A stretch of 64,000 nt of DNA from Nocardia flavorosea (GTDB lineage Bacteria; Actinomycetota; Actinomycetes; Mycobacteriales; Mycobacteriaceae): positions 62,001-126,000 of the forward strand of contig NZ_JADLQL010000008.1 of the NCBI RefSeq assembly GCF_015477805.1. Reading direction: 5' to 3'. Both the position numbers and the translations under genes were made by a program. This document shows positions 17,096 to 25,253 of this stretch, piece after piece. The notes under the pieces were generated by a model that was given only the letters and a program-made list of their open reading frames with translations, did no database searches and had not been told where the DNA came from. The first letter of the stretch is position 1; each line of letters opens with the position of its first letter.

Positions 17096-18001
17096 CGGGC
17101 GCTCCGGGCCTCGATCCGGGCATTCCGATCGGCGCTGAAGTCGGCTGTCCACAGTGGTTGCAGCATGTGCCAATCGGCCGGGTGGGCGGCGATCCCCGCG
17201 GCGAACCTGTCGGCCAGCCGCTGCGTCGTAGGGGCGACGCCGCCGGTGGTGTCGACCGGTGCGCCGATATCGAACCCCCAGCCACCGGGCGTGAACCAGC
17301 AGTGCACCGGCAGCAGGGGCGCGCCGGTCTCGATCGCCAGCTTCGCCGGGCCGGCCGGCATGGTGGCGGATTCACCGAAGAAGTCGACCGTTACACCGGC
17401 ACCGGACAGGTCGCGTTCGCCCAGCAGGCCCACGATCCGGCCCGCTCGGAGCCGGGCAGCCAATCGGTCGAAGGGGGGCGTCTGCGAACCGGTGAGCGGA
17501 ATGATCTCGAATCCCAGATCTTCCCGGAACCGGACGAACCGCTGGAACAGTGACTCCGGGGCGAGCCGTTCGGCCACAACGGTCGGCGTGCCCAGCCGCC
17601 GCACCACCCACACGCCGGCCAGGTCCCAGTTCCCGCTGTGCGGCAGAGCGAGCACGACACCCCTGCCACGCCCGACGGCGTCGTGAATATGCTCGATCCC
17701 GGTGGCCGAGGTTTCGATCGTCTCGGCCAGCCGCACCGGATCCATCGACGGCAGCCGGAACGCTTCGCACCAGTACCTGGCGTAGGAACGCAGGCTCTCG
17801 CGGACGAGGCCGCCGGGGACCTCCGCAGGGGTGGTGCCGAGCACGCGGGAGAGGTTGCGGCGCAATTGTTCCGGGCCCCCCGCGGGCCGCCCGATCGGCC
17901 GCGATCCGGAACAGCCGGGCCGCCCACCGCTGCGGCAGCAATCGCACCAGGCGCCAGGCCGCCGCGTACCCCAGATCCGTCGCCCACGCCCCCGCGTTCA
18001 C
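17086..18001 (-). pseudogene. Frameshifted LpxL/PatA-like (phosphatidylinositol mannoside) acyltransferase
   Basis: Two frames together make one protein of about 304 residues, the normal length for actinobacterial PIM acyltransferases. The N-terminus starts at GTG 18001 behind GGGGAG and reads DLGYAAAWRLVRLLPQRWA and then FRIAADRAA. The rest, from LRRNLSRVLG onward, is in another frame. It holds the HX4D acyltransferase motif HSGNWD, the GERDLSG segment, and a PAGPAKLAIETGAPLLPV strand. The frames join at a run of six Gs (plus 17876-17881); removing one restores the reading frame. It is either a real inactivating slip or a sequencing error. The internal ATG at 17865 would give 259 residues lacking the N-terminal membrane-binding part. 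Confidence 0.75.
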
Positions 18002-18376
18002 CCGGACTCCCCGGTGGCGCGGACGGAGACGGTATTGCTCGACTTTGTCATGGGCGATACCTCGGCTCGGGTTTCCGATGGACCGATCCCGAAATGAGCA
18101 CGCGCAGTCGCGTGCGCCGCGCGAACGCCTAGATTCTACCCCCCGTCGGGAGGACCGCCCACAAGGAACAAGCGAGGACACTGGGTACCGCCGGTGGAAC
18201 GCGGACACCTCTGTGCAGTACATCGCTGCCGGAACAGTCGCACGCCAGGCTCGAGCCGCGTCCGTTCGGCACTCATCGAGCGGAGCGCGCCTCGCGCCGG
18301 ATGTCGCGACCTCTCGGCCACGTGCCCGTCCGGGGCCGCCGGTGATGTCGTTACGCCAGGTGTCGGTGGTTGTCGG

Positions 18377-18390
18377 TAGCGTCGACAGCT
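18377..18390 (+). promoter_or_regulatory. Leaderless promoter element before the DNA ligase gene
   Basis: TAGCGT (18377-18382) lies 8 nt before GTG 18391, the spacing of a leaderless -10 box, and no Shine-Dalgarno sequence is present. I see no gene, repeat or further site in the 389-bp gap 18002-18390. Confidence 0.4.
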
Positions 18391-20382
18391 GTGGAAACAG
18401 GGGAACGTATCCGAGAGCTCGCCGACCGCATCGTGGCCTTGCGCGATGCCTACTACCGGGGCTCACCGCTGGTCGCGGACGCCGAGTACGACACGATCGA
18501 GGACGAGCTGCGCGGCTTGATCGAGGCATACCCCGAGCTCGCGCCCGACCCGAACCCGTTGGAGCAGGTCGGCGCACCTGCGGTGCTGCACGCCCCGGTC
18601 CGGCATTCGCGGCCGATGCTGTCGCTCGAGAAGGCCACCACCGCCGAGCAGGTGACGGCTTTCTTCGATCGCTTCCCCGGTCAGCCGGTGGTGGTGATGC
18701 CGAAGCTGGACGGTTTGTCGTTGGCCCTGGTCTACGAGGACGGGCGGTTCCGCCGCGCGGTGACCCGCGGGGACGGCACCACCGGCGACGATGTGACCGT
18801 GCTGGTACGCGCTCTCGTCGACGGCGTTCCGGCGCGGATCGATGCCCCGGGCCTGGTGGAGGTGCGTGGCGAAGCGGTGATGCTGCGCTCGACGTTCCTC
18901 GCCTACAACACCGCGCATCCGGACAAACCGCTGATCAATCCCCGTAACGCCGCGGCGGGCACACTGCGCGCGAAGGACCCGGCCACGGTCGCCGAGCGCC
19001 GCCTGCAATTCTTCGGCTTCGACCTCGACACCTCCGCCGGCGGCGCGGCAGCCGATCTGGAGCAGGGCCTGCGGGCCCTGGGGATCGCGGGCGCGCAGAT
19101 GCGGATCTGCGCCGACGCCGAGCAGGCCCGGGCGGCGATCACCGCGATCGAGCAGGGCCGCAACGACCTGGACTACGACATCGACGGCGCGGTACTGCGA
19201 CTGGCCGACCGCGGCGCCTACGCGGCCGCCGGTACCCGATCCGCCAGCCCGCGTGGCGCGCTGGCGTTCAAGTTCGCCGCCGAGGAGAAGACCACACTGC
19301 TCAACGAGGTGGTCTGGGATGTCGGCAAAACGGGCAAGATCGTCCCCGTCGCCTGGCTGGAACCGGTGTTCGTAGGCGGCACCACCGTGACGAAGGCGAC
19401 GCTGGCCAACCAGGAGGTGATCCGCGCCCGCGATATCAAGGTCGGGGACACCGTGCTGGTCCGCCGGGCGGGCGATGTGATCCCGTTCGTGGCGGGTGTG
19501 CTCGACGCCGCGAAACGCACCGGAGCGGAACGCGAGATCGTGCCGCCGACGGCCTGCCCGTCGTGCGGGCAGGCCGTGACCGAACAGGGCAACAGCCGGG
19601 AGCTGTTCTGCACCAATGTCGCGTGTCCCGCGCAGACGGTGCGCAGGCTGATCCACTGGGCGTCACGTGCGGCAGCCGATATCGATGCCTTCGGGCAGGT
19701 GTGGATCGAACGTCTCGCCGAGGCCGGCATCCTGGAGCGTCCGTCGGATTTCTACGGGCTCACCAAGGAACGCCTGCTCGAATTCGACCGTATCGGCGAG
19801 GTTTCGGCCGCGCGCATGATCGATTCGATCGACGCGAGCCGTGCGGTCGGGCTGCGCCGCGCACTGATCGGCTTGGCGATCCCGATGGCTTCCGACGGCA
19901 CCGCCGCGCGCCTGGCCCGAGCGGGTTTCGGTTCGCTGGAGGAGGTCGCCGACGCGGGCGAGGAACGGCTCGTGGCGGTGGAGGACATCGGCCCGAAGGT
20001 CGCCGCCTCGCTGGTCGAACACCTCACCCGCCTGCGCCCGGAACTGGTACGACTGCGCGAGGCGGGTGTCTCCCTCGACGTCCGCGAAGAGGACCTTCCC
20101 CCGGTCGTCGAAGCCGGCGCTCCCCTGGAAGGCAAAACGGTGGTGATCACCGGCGCCATCAGCGATCCGCGCTCCGGCGAGAAGGTCGCCCGCCCGACGT
20201 TCCAGCGCCTGTGTGAGAAGGCGGGCGCGACCGCCGCGTCGTCGGTATCGGCGAATACCGACATGCTGATCACCGGCGCCGGAGTCGGCGACAGCAAATT
20301 GGCCAAAGCGGAGAAACTGGGCGTCGAGATCGTCGATCAGAGCGAGATCTGGAACCTGCTCATCGACGCCAAGGTGCTATAG
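18391..20382 (+). CDS. NAD-dependent DNA ligase, probable second LigA
   Basis: A 663-residue LigA-type ligase that seals nicks using NAD+. Domain Ia shows YYRGSPLVADAEYD. The adenylation motif is KLDGLS with the AMP-accepting lysine, then TRGDGTTGDDVT and NPRNAAAGTLR. The OB-fold, a Cys4 zinc finger (CPSC ... CTNVAC), HhH repeats and a C-terminal BRCT domain follow. The motif-I context (M-P-K-L-D-G) and a BRCT with an insertion after VVITGAISDP differ from housekeeping actinobacterial LigA. The neighbours (a broken acyltransferase, a beta-lactamase) are also not the usual ligA context. A paralogue is therefore likely. TTG 18370 is an alternative start. Confidence 0.85.
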   Translation: METGERIRELADRIVALRDAYYRGSPLVADAEYDTIEDELRGLIEAYPELAPDPNPLEQVGAPAVLHAPVRHSRPMLSLEKATTAEQVTAFFDRFPGQPVVVMPKLDGLSLALVYEDGRFRRAVTRGDGTTGDDVTVLVRALVDGVPARIDAPGLVEVRGEAVMLRSTFLAYNTAHPDKPLINPRNAAAGTLRAKDPATVAERRLQFFGFDLDTSAGGAAADLEQGLRALGIAGAQMRICADAEQARAAITAIEQGRNDLDYDIDGAVLRLADRGAYAAAGTRSASPRGALAFKFAAEEKTTLLNEVVWDVGKTGKIVPVAWLEPVFVGGTTVTKATLANQEVIRARDIKVGDTVLVRRAGDVIPFVAGVLDAAKRTGAEREIVPPTACPSCGQAVTEQGNSRELFCTNVACPAQTVRRLIHWASRAAADIDAFGQVWIERLAEAGILERPSDFYGLTKERLLEFDRIGEVSAARMIDSIDASRAVGLRRALIGLAIPMASDGTAARLARAGFGSLEEVADAGEERLVAVEDIGPKVAASLVEHLTRLRPELVRLREAGVSLDVREEDLPPVVEAGAPLEGKTVVITGAISDPRSGEKVARPTFQRLCEKAGATAASSVSANTDMLITGAGVGDSKLAKAEKLGVEIVDQSEIWNLLIDAKVL

Positions 20383-20387
20383 GACCC

Positions 20388-20430
20388 CCTCTGCCGGGGA
20401 TCGGTACTGCGTAGCGATTCCCAGCAGAGG
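20388..20430 (+). terminator. Long two-part hairpin after the ligase gene
   Basis: CCTCTGC (20388-20394) pairs with GCAGAGG (20424-20430). Inside it GGGGATCG (20396-20403) pairs with CGATTCCC (20415-20422) with one G-U, separated by a 1x1 mismatch. The total is 15 bp with an 11-nt loop, starting 5 nt after the stop. The remaining bases to 20638 show no gene. Confidence 0.65.
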
Positions 20431-20638
20431 AGTGAAAACCTGTGCCCGCGTATCGGGGTCACCCGGATCGGCGCACCGGCGAAATCCTCGCCGCCCGCTT
20501 CGTGGCCGACCGCCCCATATCGAGTCGTGTTCCGCCCCAGCCGCAGCCGGCTCGGGGTTCCATCCGCGCACTCTGGCTTTCCCGCCGGATCTCGTCCAGG
20601 CCCGGGCGCGCCATTTCCGGGCTCAGGACTTGCTTGCC

Positions 20639-21595
20639 TCAGCCGGGGTCGCCGACACCGAGTTCCGCTATGGCTGCGCGGGTTGCGGCGGCCAGCAGGG
20701 AGCTGTCGGGTTCGGCGTCCTGTTCGGATTTGGTGCTGAGCACGGCGATGACGAGCGGCGCGCGGCCAGGCGGCCAGGCGATGGCGACATCGAGGGCGGA
20801 GCCGTAGGCGGGGGTTCCGGTCTTGTGGCCGACGGTCCAGTCGGCGGGCAGGCCGGCGCGGATGCGATCCGCCCCCGAAGTGGTGGCGATCAACCAGGTT
20901 TTCAGCTGTTCGCGTTCGGGTTCGGGGAGCGTATCGCCGACGACGAGGGTGCGATAGCCGGCGGCCAGCGCGGACGGTGTGGTGGTATCGCGTTCATCAC
21001 CGGGAACGGCGGTGTTGAGTTCGGTTTCCCAGCGGTCCAGTCGCGAGGTGCCGTCCCCGATCGAGCGCAGGAACGCGGTGAACCCGGCGGGGCCGCCGAG
21101 GAGTTTCAGAATCTGGTTGCCGGCAGTGTTGTCGGAGACGGTGATCGCCGCGTGGCAGAGATCGGCGACCGTCATCCCGGTATCGACGTGCTGTTCGGTG
21201 ACCGGCGAGTATTCGACGAGTTCCTGTCGTGAATAGTGGATCACCTGATCGAAGAACCCCGACGACAGCGGGTGGGCGTGCAGCAGGGCTCCGCAGGCCA
21301 GCCCCTTGAAGGTGGAGGCCATCGGGAACCGTTCGTCCGGGCGGTACGCGACGCTGCGCCCGGTGGCGGTATCCAGGGCGAAAACACCCAGCCGCGCATC
21401 ATGGGTCTGCTCCAGATCCGTGAACGCCTGGGTTGCGGTCGCCGGTGCGGTGACACTCGTGGGTTGCGAGGTCGCCGTGGTACTCGGTGCGGAATCACAG
21501 GCCGTGCTGAACGACAGGGCGGATACCGCCAGTGCGGCGGCGAGGAACCGCTTCCGGTTCCGCGGGGTGAACTGTTCGAGAAGTGGGTGGGTCAC
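20639..21595 (-). CDS. Class A beta-lactamase
   Basis: A 318-residue serine beta-lactamase of the kind found in Nocardia (AST/FAR type). Motifs are S94-T-F-K97 (S70xxK), S154-D-N156 (SDN loop), the omega loop with E190 and N194 (WETELN, Ambler E166), and K258-T-G (KTG). The N-terminus has basic residues RNRKRF before a hydrophobic stretch ending in a cysteine (C33). That fits a Tat-type or lipoprotein signal followed by a Ser/Thr/Pro-rich linker. Start is GTG 21595. It hydrolyses penicillins and probably early cephalosporins in the cell envelope. No regulator gene is adjacent. Confidence 0.93.
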   Translation of the reverse strand: MTHPLLEQFTPRNRKRFLAAALAVSALSFSTACDSAPSTTATSQPTSVTAPATATQAFTDLEQTHDARLGVFALDTATGRSVAYRPDERFPMASTFKGLACGALLHAHPLSSGFFDQVIHYSRQELVEYSPVTEQHVDTGMTVADLCHAAITVSDNTAGNQILKLLGGPAGFTAFLRSIGDGTSRLDRWETELNTAVPGDERDTTTPSALAAGYRTLVVGDTLPEPEREQLKTWLIATTSGADRIRAGLPADWTVGHKTGTPAYGSALDVAIAWPPGRAPLVIAVLSTKSEQDAEPDSSLLAAATRAAIAELGVGDPG

Positions 21596-21705
21596 CGCCG
21601 CAGGACATCACCGAAGGGCCGGTCCCCGCAAATACGGTGCTGCGCCGCGCACGAGTCGCAATGGATATCGTGGCAGGTCGTAGCTATTTCTCCGGTACAA
21701 CACGG

Positions 21706-21723
21706 GCCGGCCGGACGGCCGGC
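21706..21723. terminator. Hairpin in the beta-lactamase upstream region
   Basis: GCCGGCC-4-GGCCGGC is a perfect 7-bp stem about 180 nt beyond the end of the luciferase-like gene and 111 nt before the beta-lactamase start, both on the minus strand. It may end transcription from upstream. I see no gene in the 306-bp gap 21596-21901; small frames there resemble nothing known. Confidence 0.35.
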
Positions 21724-21901
21724 GTCACCGTAGACCTGAACGCGCACACCGAGCACCGCAGAGCGCTCATCGTCCTCGTGGCGGCGGTGGGCAGCGCAGG
21801 CACGCGCGCCCTGCTCGCTTCGTCTGGGCCGCAGTGGCCCACCGCAGCCGGCGGCGTGATCTGCGGATTCCCGATCACCTGTGCACGGCCGGCATCCGGG
21901 T

Positions 21902-22783
21902 TCAGCGGGCGGCGATGAGCTCCAGGGTGGCGTCGAGGACGGCGCGATCGGGCGAGCCCGGGACCAGGATGAATTCGTCGAGTCCGGCCGCTTGCGCCGC
22001 GTCCAGCGTCCGGTGCAGCGTATCGGTGTCGTAGGTCTTCATGGCCGATGCGGCCGCCGCGGCATTGCCCGAACCGAGGAACCCGAGGTACTCCGCGGTG
22101 AAACCGTGCAGGACGGTCTGGGCGTCCGGAATTCCCAGGGCATAGAAACAGCCGCTCACCAGCCGGGGTGTGCCGCGGTCCGCGTCGGCCCAGGCGCGGC
22201 GCGCGGCGTCGGCGGACCAGGCGATCTCCCCCGGTACCCCGCCCACGCTGAAGGACACCACTCCGTCGGCCCATCGTGCGGCGCGGGCCAGCGATTTGGG
22301 GCCGAGCGCACCGGCGAGCAGCGGCGGGCCTCCGGGCTGGACGCACGGTGGTCCGACGGGATCCGCACCGTCCACCGGCGGCTCGCCCGCCCACAGCGAC
22401 CGCAGTTCGGTGACGGCCCGATCGAGCCGTTCGTGACGGCGTCCGGAATCGGCCGCGAGACTGTGGTAGTCGCCGCCCCGGCCGCCGACGCCGACCCCGA
22501 GGGTGAAGCGGCCCTCGGACAGGACGTCGAGCGTCGCGGCCTGTTTGGCCACCAGCGCCACCGGATGGGCCGGCACCACCGAGAGATTCGCGAAGATCCG
22601 CACCCGTTCGGTCACCGCGGCCGCGGCCGCCAGGGTGGTCCACATCTCGGGATTGTGGAAGGCCATCCGTTCACCGCACGAAATGCTGGATACCGGGCCC
22701 TGGTCGGCGAGCCGCGACCATTCGACGGTGGCCGCCCGGTCGTAGCCCCGGCACATGGTGGGTAACGCGATCCCGATATCCAT
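21902..22783 (-). CDS. Luciferase-like (LLM class) F420- or flavin-dependent oxidoreductase
   Basis: A 293-residue TIM-barrel oxidoreductase. Family marks are the N-terminal MDIGIALPT strand, the GERMAFHNPEMW loop, the stretch TERVRIFANLSVVPAHPVAL, then LSEGRFTLGVGVGGRGGD and the helix RRHERLDRAVTELRSLW. The ATG at 22783 begins at the first barrel strand; the 25 codons upstream look random. The F420-binding subfamily is common in this lineage, but FMN use cannot be excluded. No partner genes indicate a substrate. Confidence 0.82.
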   Translation of the reverse strand: MDIGIALPTMCRGYDRAATVEWSRLADQGPVSSISCGERMAFHNPEMWTTLAAAAAVTERVRIFANLSVVPAHPVALVAKQAATLDVLSEGRFTLGVGVGGRGGDYHSLAADSGRRHERLDRAVTELRSLWAGEPPVDGADPVGPPCVQPGGPPLLAGALGPKSLARAARWADGVVSFSVGGVPGEIAWSADAARRAWADADRGTPRLVSGCFYALGIPDAQTVLHGFTAEYLGFLGSGNAAAAASAMKTYDTDTLHRTLDAAQAAGLDEFILVPGSPDRAVLDATLELIAAR

Positions 22784-22969
22784 AGCCCCAGCATCGGGCA
22801 CGGCCGGCGCGCTCCGCAAGAACACGTTCCTGTCCCGTTGGGACGAGCACGGCCACATCGGTCACGAAGTGTTCGCAATTCCGTGCTAAATGTTGAACAG
22901 CGGTCATTTCGACCTGCCGCGAGAATAAGGCGCGACCTGCAGGTGCGTGCGCCGGAGGGAGGACGGACC

Positions 22970-24007
22970 ATGATCTGTCCGCATTGCCGCGAAAATCTGC
23001 TGCGTCGGGAACGCACCGATCACCGCTGCTCGAAATGCGAGCGGAAGTTCGCCCTCGACCCCAAGGAAGAGCCACTGGGCCTGCACGATCTGCGGTTGCG
23101 TTCGCTCACCGAACGCCTGGCGGCCGGTCGCGGTCTGTCGGCAACCGTGACGCAACTCCGGTACGCGGCGGCTCGGCGGCGGCTGCCCGAACTGGACCGC
23201 TATGCCGGTGGTACGGCCGGCGCCTGGGTAGTCCTCGTTGTCACAACGACCTACATCCTGTGCCTGATCAGCGGTATCCAGGGATGGAGCGGGCCTTTCG
23301 CTTTCTGGAAAGTGATTCTGGCCGGTGTGTTCGTCCTGGCGGCGGGACTGGTGGTGATCTACGCCTGCCGGCCGCTGTTCCGGCAGCGCACCCGGATCGC
23401 GATGCCGGTGACCGCGTACGGGTTCCGGACCGATGTGCTCGACCGCTGGGTCGGCGTCTACGGCGAATTCCCGCCGGGCGTACTCGACGAACAGCAGGTT
23501 TCGATTCCGGTGGTCGAGCAGCCGCGGTTCGCCCTGGTCTGCGCCGACCCGAGTGTGCGGGCCTGCCTGGCGGCCAACCGGATACCGCAGGCGTTCGATA
23601 TGGCGCTGGCCGACCGGATCGAGAACGCGCCGGCCGGAGTCCCGGTGCTGTTGCTGCACGATGCGAGCCTGCAGGGATTCGCCACCGCGAAGGCCGCCCG
23701 GCTCACTCTCGGCCAACGGGTGCGGATCCTCGGTCTCGCCCCCCGCGCGGTGATGGACAACGAATCCGCCATCCGGCTGCACGAACGACCACCGGCCGCC
23801 GACCGTATCTCCTTCCTGCACACCGTGGGGCTCACTCAGCGGGAGATCGACTGGCTCGCGGCCGGATGGTGGTCGCCGATCGCGGCGATTCCACCGGCGC
23901 GGCTGCTCGCGGTGGTCACCCGGGCAGCCGAGAGGTACGAGGACGAAACCGATGCCGAACGGCGCGCCGCGAGGCGTACCGGCTTCCTGACGTGGCCGGC
24001 GGCATGA
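22970..24007 (+). CDS. Unrecognised zinc-ribbon membrane protein with degenerate Toprim-like domain
   Basis: A 345-residue protein of unknown function, first gene of a five-gene operon, behind a strong GGAGGGAGGA. It has a zinc ribbon (C3-x2-C6 and C20-x2-C23), a helix with TVTQLRY at 59-65, and two membrane segments (about 84-104, 115-133). The soluble part that follows contains LVCADPSVRACLAANRIP (189-206) and LLLHDASLQG (227-236). The C-terminus is RRTGFLTWPA. The same landmarks in the same order occur in the next gene, so the two are paralogues. The HDAS-x-x-G element resembles the DxDxxG strand of TopoVI-A-type Toprim domains with the second aspartate changed. Fold assignment is inference. 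Confidence 0.6.
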   Translation: MICPHCRENLLRRERTDHRCSKCERKFALDPKEEPLGLHDLRLRSLTERLAAGRGLSATVTQLRYAAARRRLPELDRYAGGTAGAWVVLVVTTTYILCLISGIQGWSGPFAFWKVILAGVFVLAAGLVVIYACRPLFRQRTRIAMPVTAYGFRTDVLDRWVGVYGEFPPGVLDEQQVSIPVVEQPRFALVCADPSVRACLAANRIPQAFDMALADRIENAPAGVPVLLLHDASLQGFATAKAARLTLGQRVRILGLAPRAVMDNESAIRLHERPPAADRISFLHTVGLTQREIDWLAAGWWSPIAAIPPARLLAVVTRAAERYEDETDAERRAARRTGFLTWPAA

Positions 24008-24750
24008 GGGCCGGGCCGTTCGACCGTGTGCTACGTCTCGCCGCCCGGCGGGCCGCGGCGCCGAACGGGCTGCTGTTCACCGAACGACAGCTGTACTACG
24101 AGGTGTGCCGCACCGTACTGCCGGTGCACCGGCTACCGCGCCGGCTCGCATTCACGGTGCCGCCGGTGGTGTCGTATCGCGCTTTCCGGGCCGCCCTCGA
24201 CCGGATCGGCGAAGTACCCGGACTGCTCGGCCCGCCTCGTCCCCGCCCGGCGACCGCCGGTGCGCACACCCCCGAACGGGATCTGTTCGATTACGGCCTG
24301 CCGCGACTGCTGATCTGCGGTTCCGCGGCGGTCGCGGCCATGTTGCGCGCCAACGGGATACCGATGGAGTCGGCGTGCCCGGTGGTGAGCGCGGCGGATC
24401 TACCGCTCGCGCCGGGGATCACGGCGATGCTCGCCCGCGCGCACGGCACCGTCTACGTACTGCACGACGCGAGCCCGGCCGGACTCGTCTTCCCGGAGCG
24501 TTTACCCGCCCTGACCGATATCCCGGACGGGGTCGGTATCGTGCCGATCGGTCTGCGCCCGGCGCAGACCGCACCGCTTCACCTCACACATATGTCCGGG
24601 AGCCGCGCCGTGGAGGTGGAATCGGTGAATCCCGCGGTACTGCTGCGCAGCGTGCATCGGCTGGTCCGCGATGTGCACCGGACCGGCAGCCCCCTGATCG
24701 ATATCCGCCGCGCCCGGCGGACGGGCTTCCTCACCTGGCCCGCCTCATGA
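24004..24750 (+). CDS. Unrecognised paralogue with TopoVI-A-like wHTH and degenerate Toprim
   Basis: A 248-residue soluble protein overlapping the previous gene by ATGA. It carries FTERQLYYEVCR (25-36), close to the RQLYY element of winged-helix domains in TopoVI-A-like and related Toprim proteins. It then shows RLLICGSAAVAAMLRANGIP (101-120), YVLHDASPAG (151-160) and the shared terminus RRTGFLTWPA. Compared with its neighbour it lacks the zinc ribbon and membrane helices. Conventional Toprims need two or more acidic residues in the DxD strand; here only D155 is clear, so nuclease or strand-passage activity is doubtful. No function is assigned. Confidence 0.6.
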   Translation: MRAGPFDRVLRLAARRAAAPNGLLFTERQLYYEVCRTVLPVHRLPRRLAFTVPPVVSYRAFRAALDRIGEVPGLLGPPRPRPATAGAHTPERDLFDYGLPRLLICGSAAVAAMLRANGIPMESACPVVSAADLPLAPGITAMLARAHGTVYVLHDASPAGLVFPERLPALTDIPDGVGIVPIGLRPAQTAPLHLTHMSGSRAVEVESVNPAVLLRSVHRLVRDVHRTGSPLIDIRRARRTGFLTWPAS

Positions 24751-24761
24751 AGGAGCCGAGC

Positions 24762-25244
24762 ATGCACGAGCGCCGCGAGATCACCTACACCGACGAGTTG
24801 CTGGCCGACCGGACCGTACACCGCCGGTATTCCGACGGCCGCCAGGAATGGCGCTCCCGCGGACCGGACGCAGTGGTGTCGTGGCGCGACGACAGCGGCG
24901 CCACCGGCACCGATGAACCGCTGGGCCGGCACCTGATCAAACGCACCTACGGCGACGGCCGCATCGTCTACGGGCGCGAAGCGGGTTACGGGCGGACCCT
25001 GTGGGGCGACGGCACACTCACCGCCAATCGTTCGTGGTTCGGTGGCCGGCTCGGCGGTCTGCTCGCCGCCGCGGCGGGTGCGGTGCTGGTGGGCAGCCTG
25101 ATCGCGCCGCCGGATTCGCTGACCCCCGAGCAGGAAGACGAACTACGCCTCGCCGCCGAAGAGGACCCGGCAGCAGCCACCGGCGGCTCCGGCGAATACG
25201 GCGAATGGGGTGGCGACGCCGATACCGACAGCGATTTCGGCTGA
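24762..25244 (+). CDS. Small membrane-anchored protein of unknown function
   Basis: A 160-residue protein. Residues 1-95 are charged and contain repeated tyrosine/glycine turns such as TYGDGR and RRYSDGR, reminiscent of short beta-repeats. One hydrophobic helix (about 102-120) follows, then an acidic tail rich in Glu, Asp and Gly that ends in aspartates. ATG 24762 is chosen over 24747 because AAGGAG lies 6 nt upstream. The tail begins 10 bp before the ligase-like gene. I do not recognise the family. The acidic C-terminus might be a substrate of the adjacent amide ligase, which is speculation. Confidence 0.6.
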   Translation: MHERREITYTDELLADRTVHRRYSDGRQEWRSRGPDAVVSWRDDSGATGTDEPLGRHLIKRTYGDGRIVYGREAGYGRTLWGDGTLTANRSWFGGRLGGLLAAAAGAVLVGSLIAPPDSLTPEQEDELRLAAEEDPAAATGGSGEYGEWGGDADTDSDFG

Positions 25245-25253
25245 GGAGCAGCA

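Noticed and set aside
16502..17686. Long plus-strand open frame of 394 codons
   Set aside because: It is antisense to the Gfo/Idh gene, the amidohydrolase remnant and the acyltransferase. Its composition is Arg/Pro/Ser-rich with no motif, as expected for a shadow frame in GC-rich DNA.
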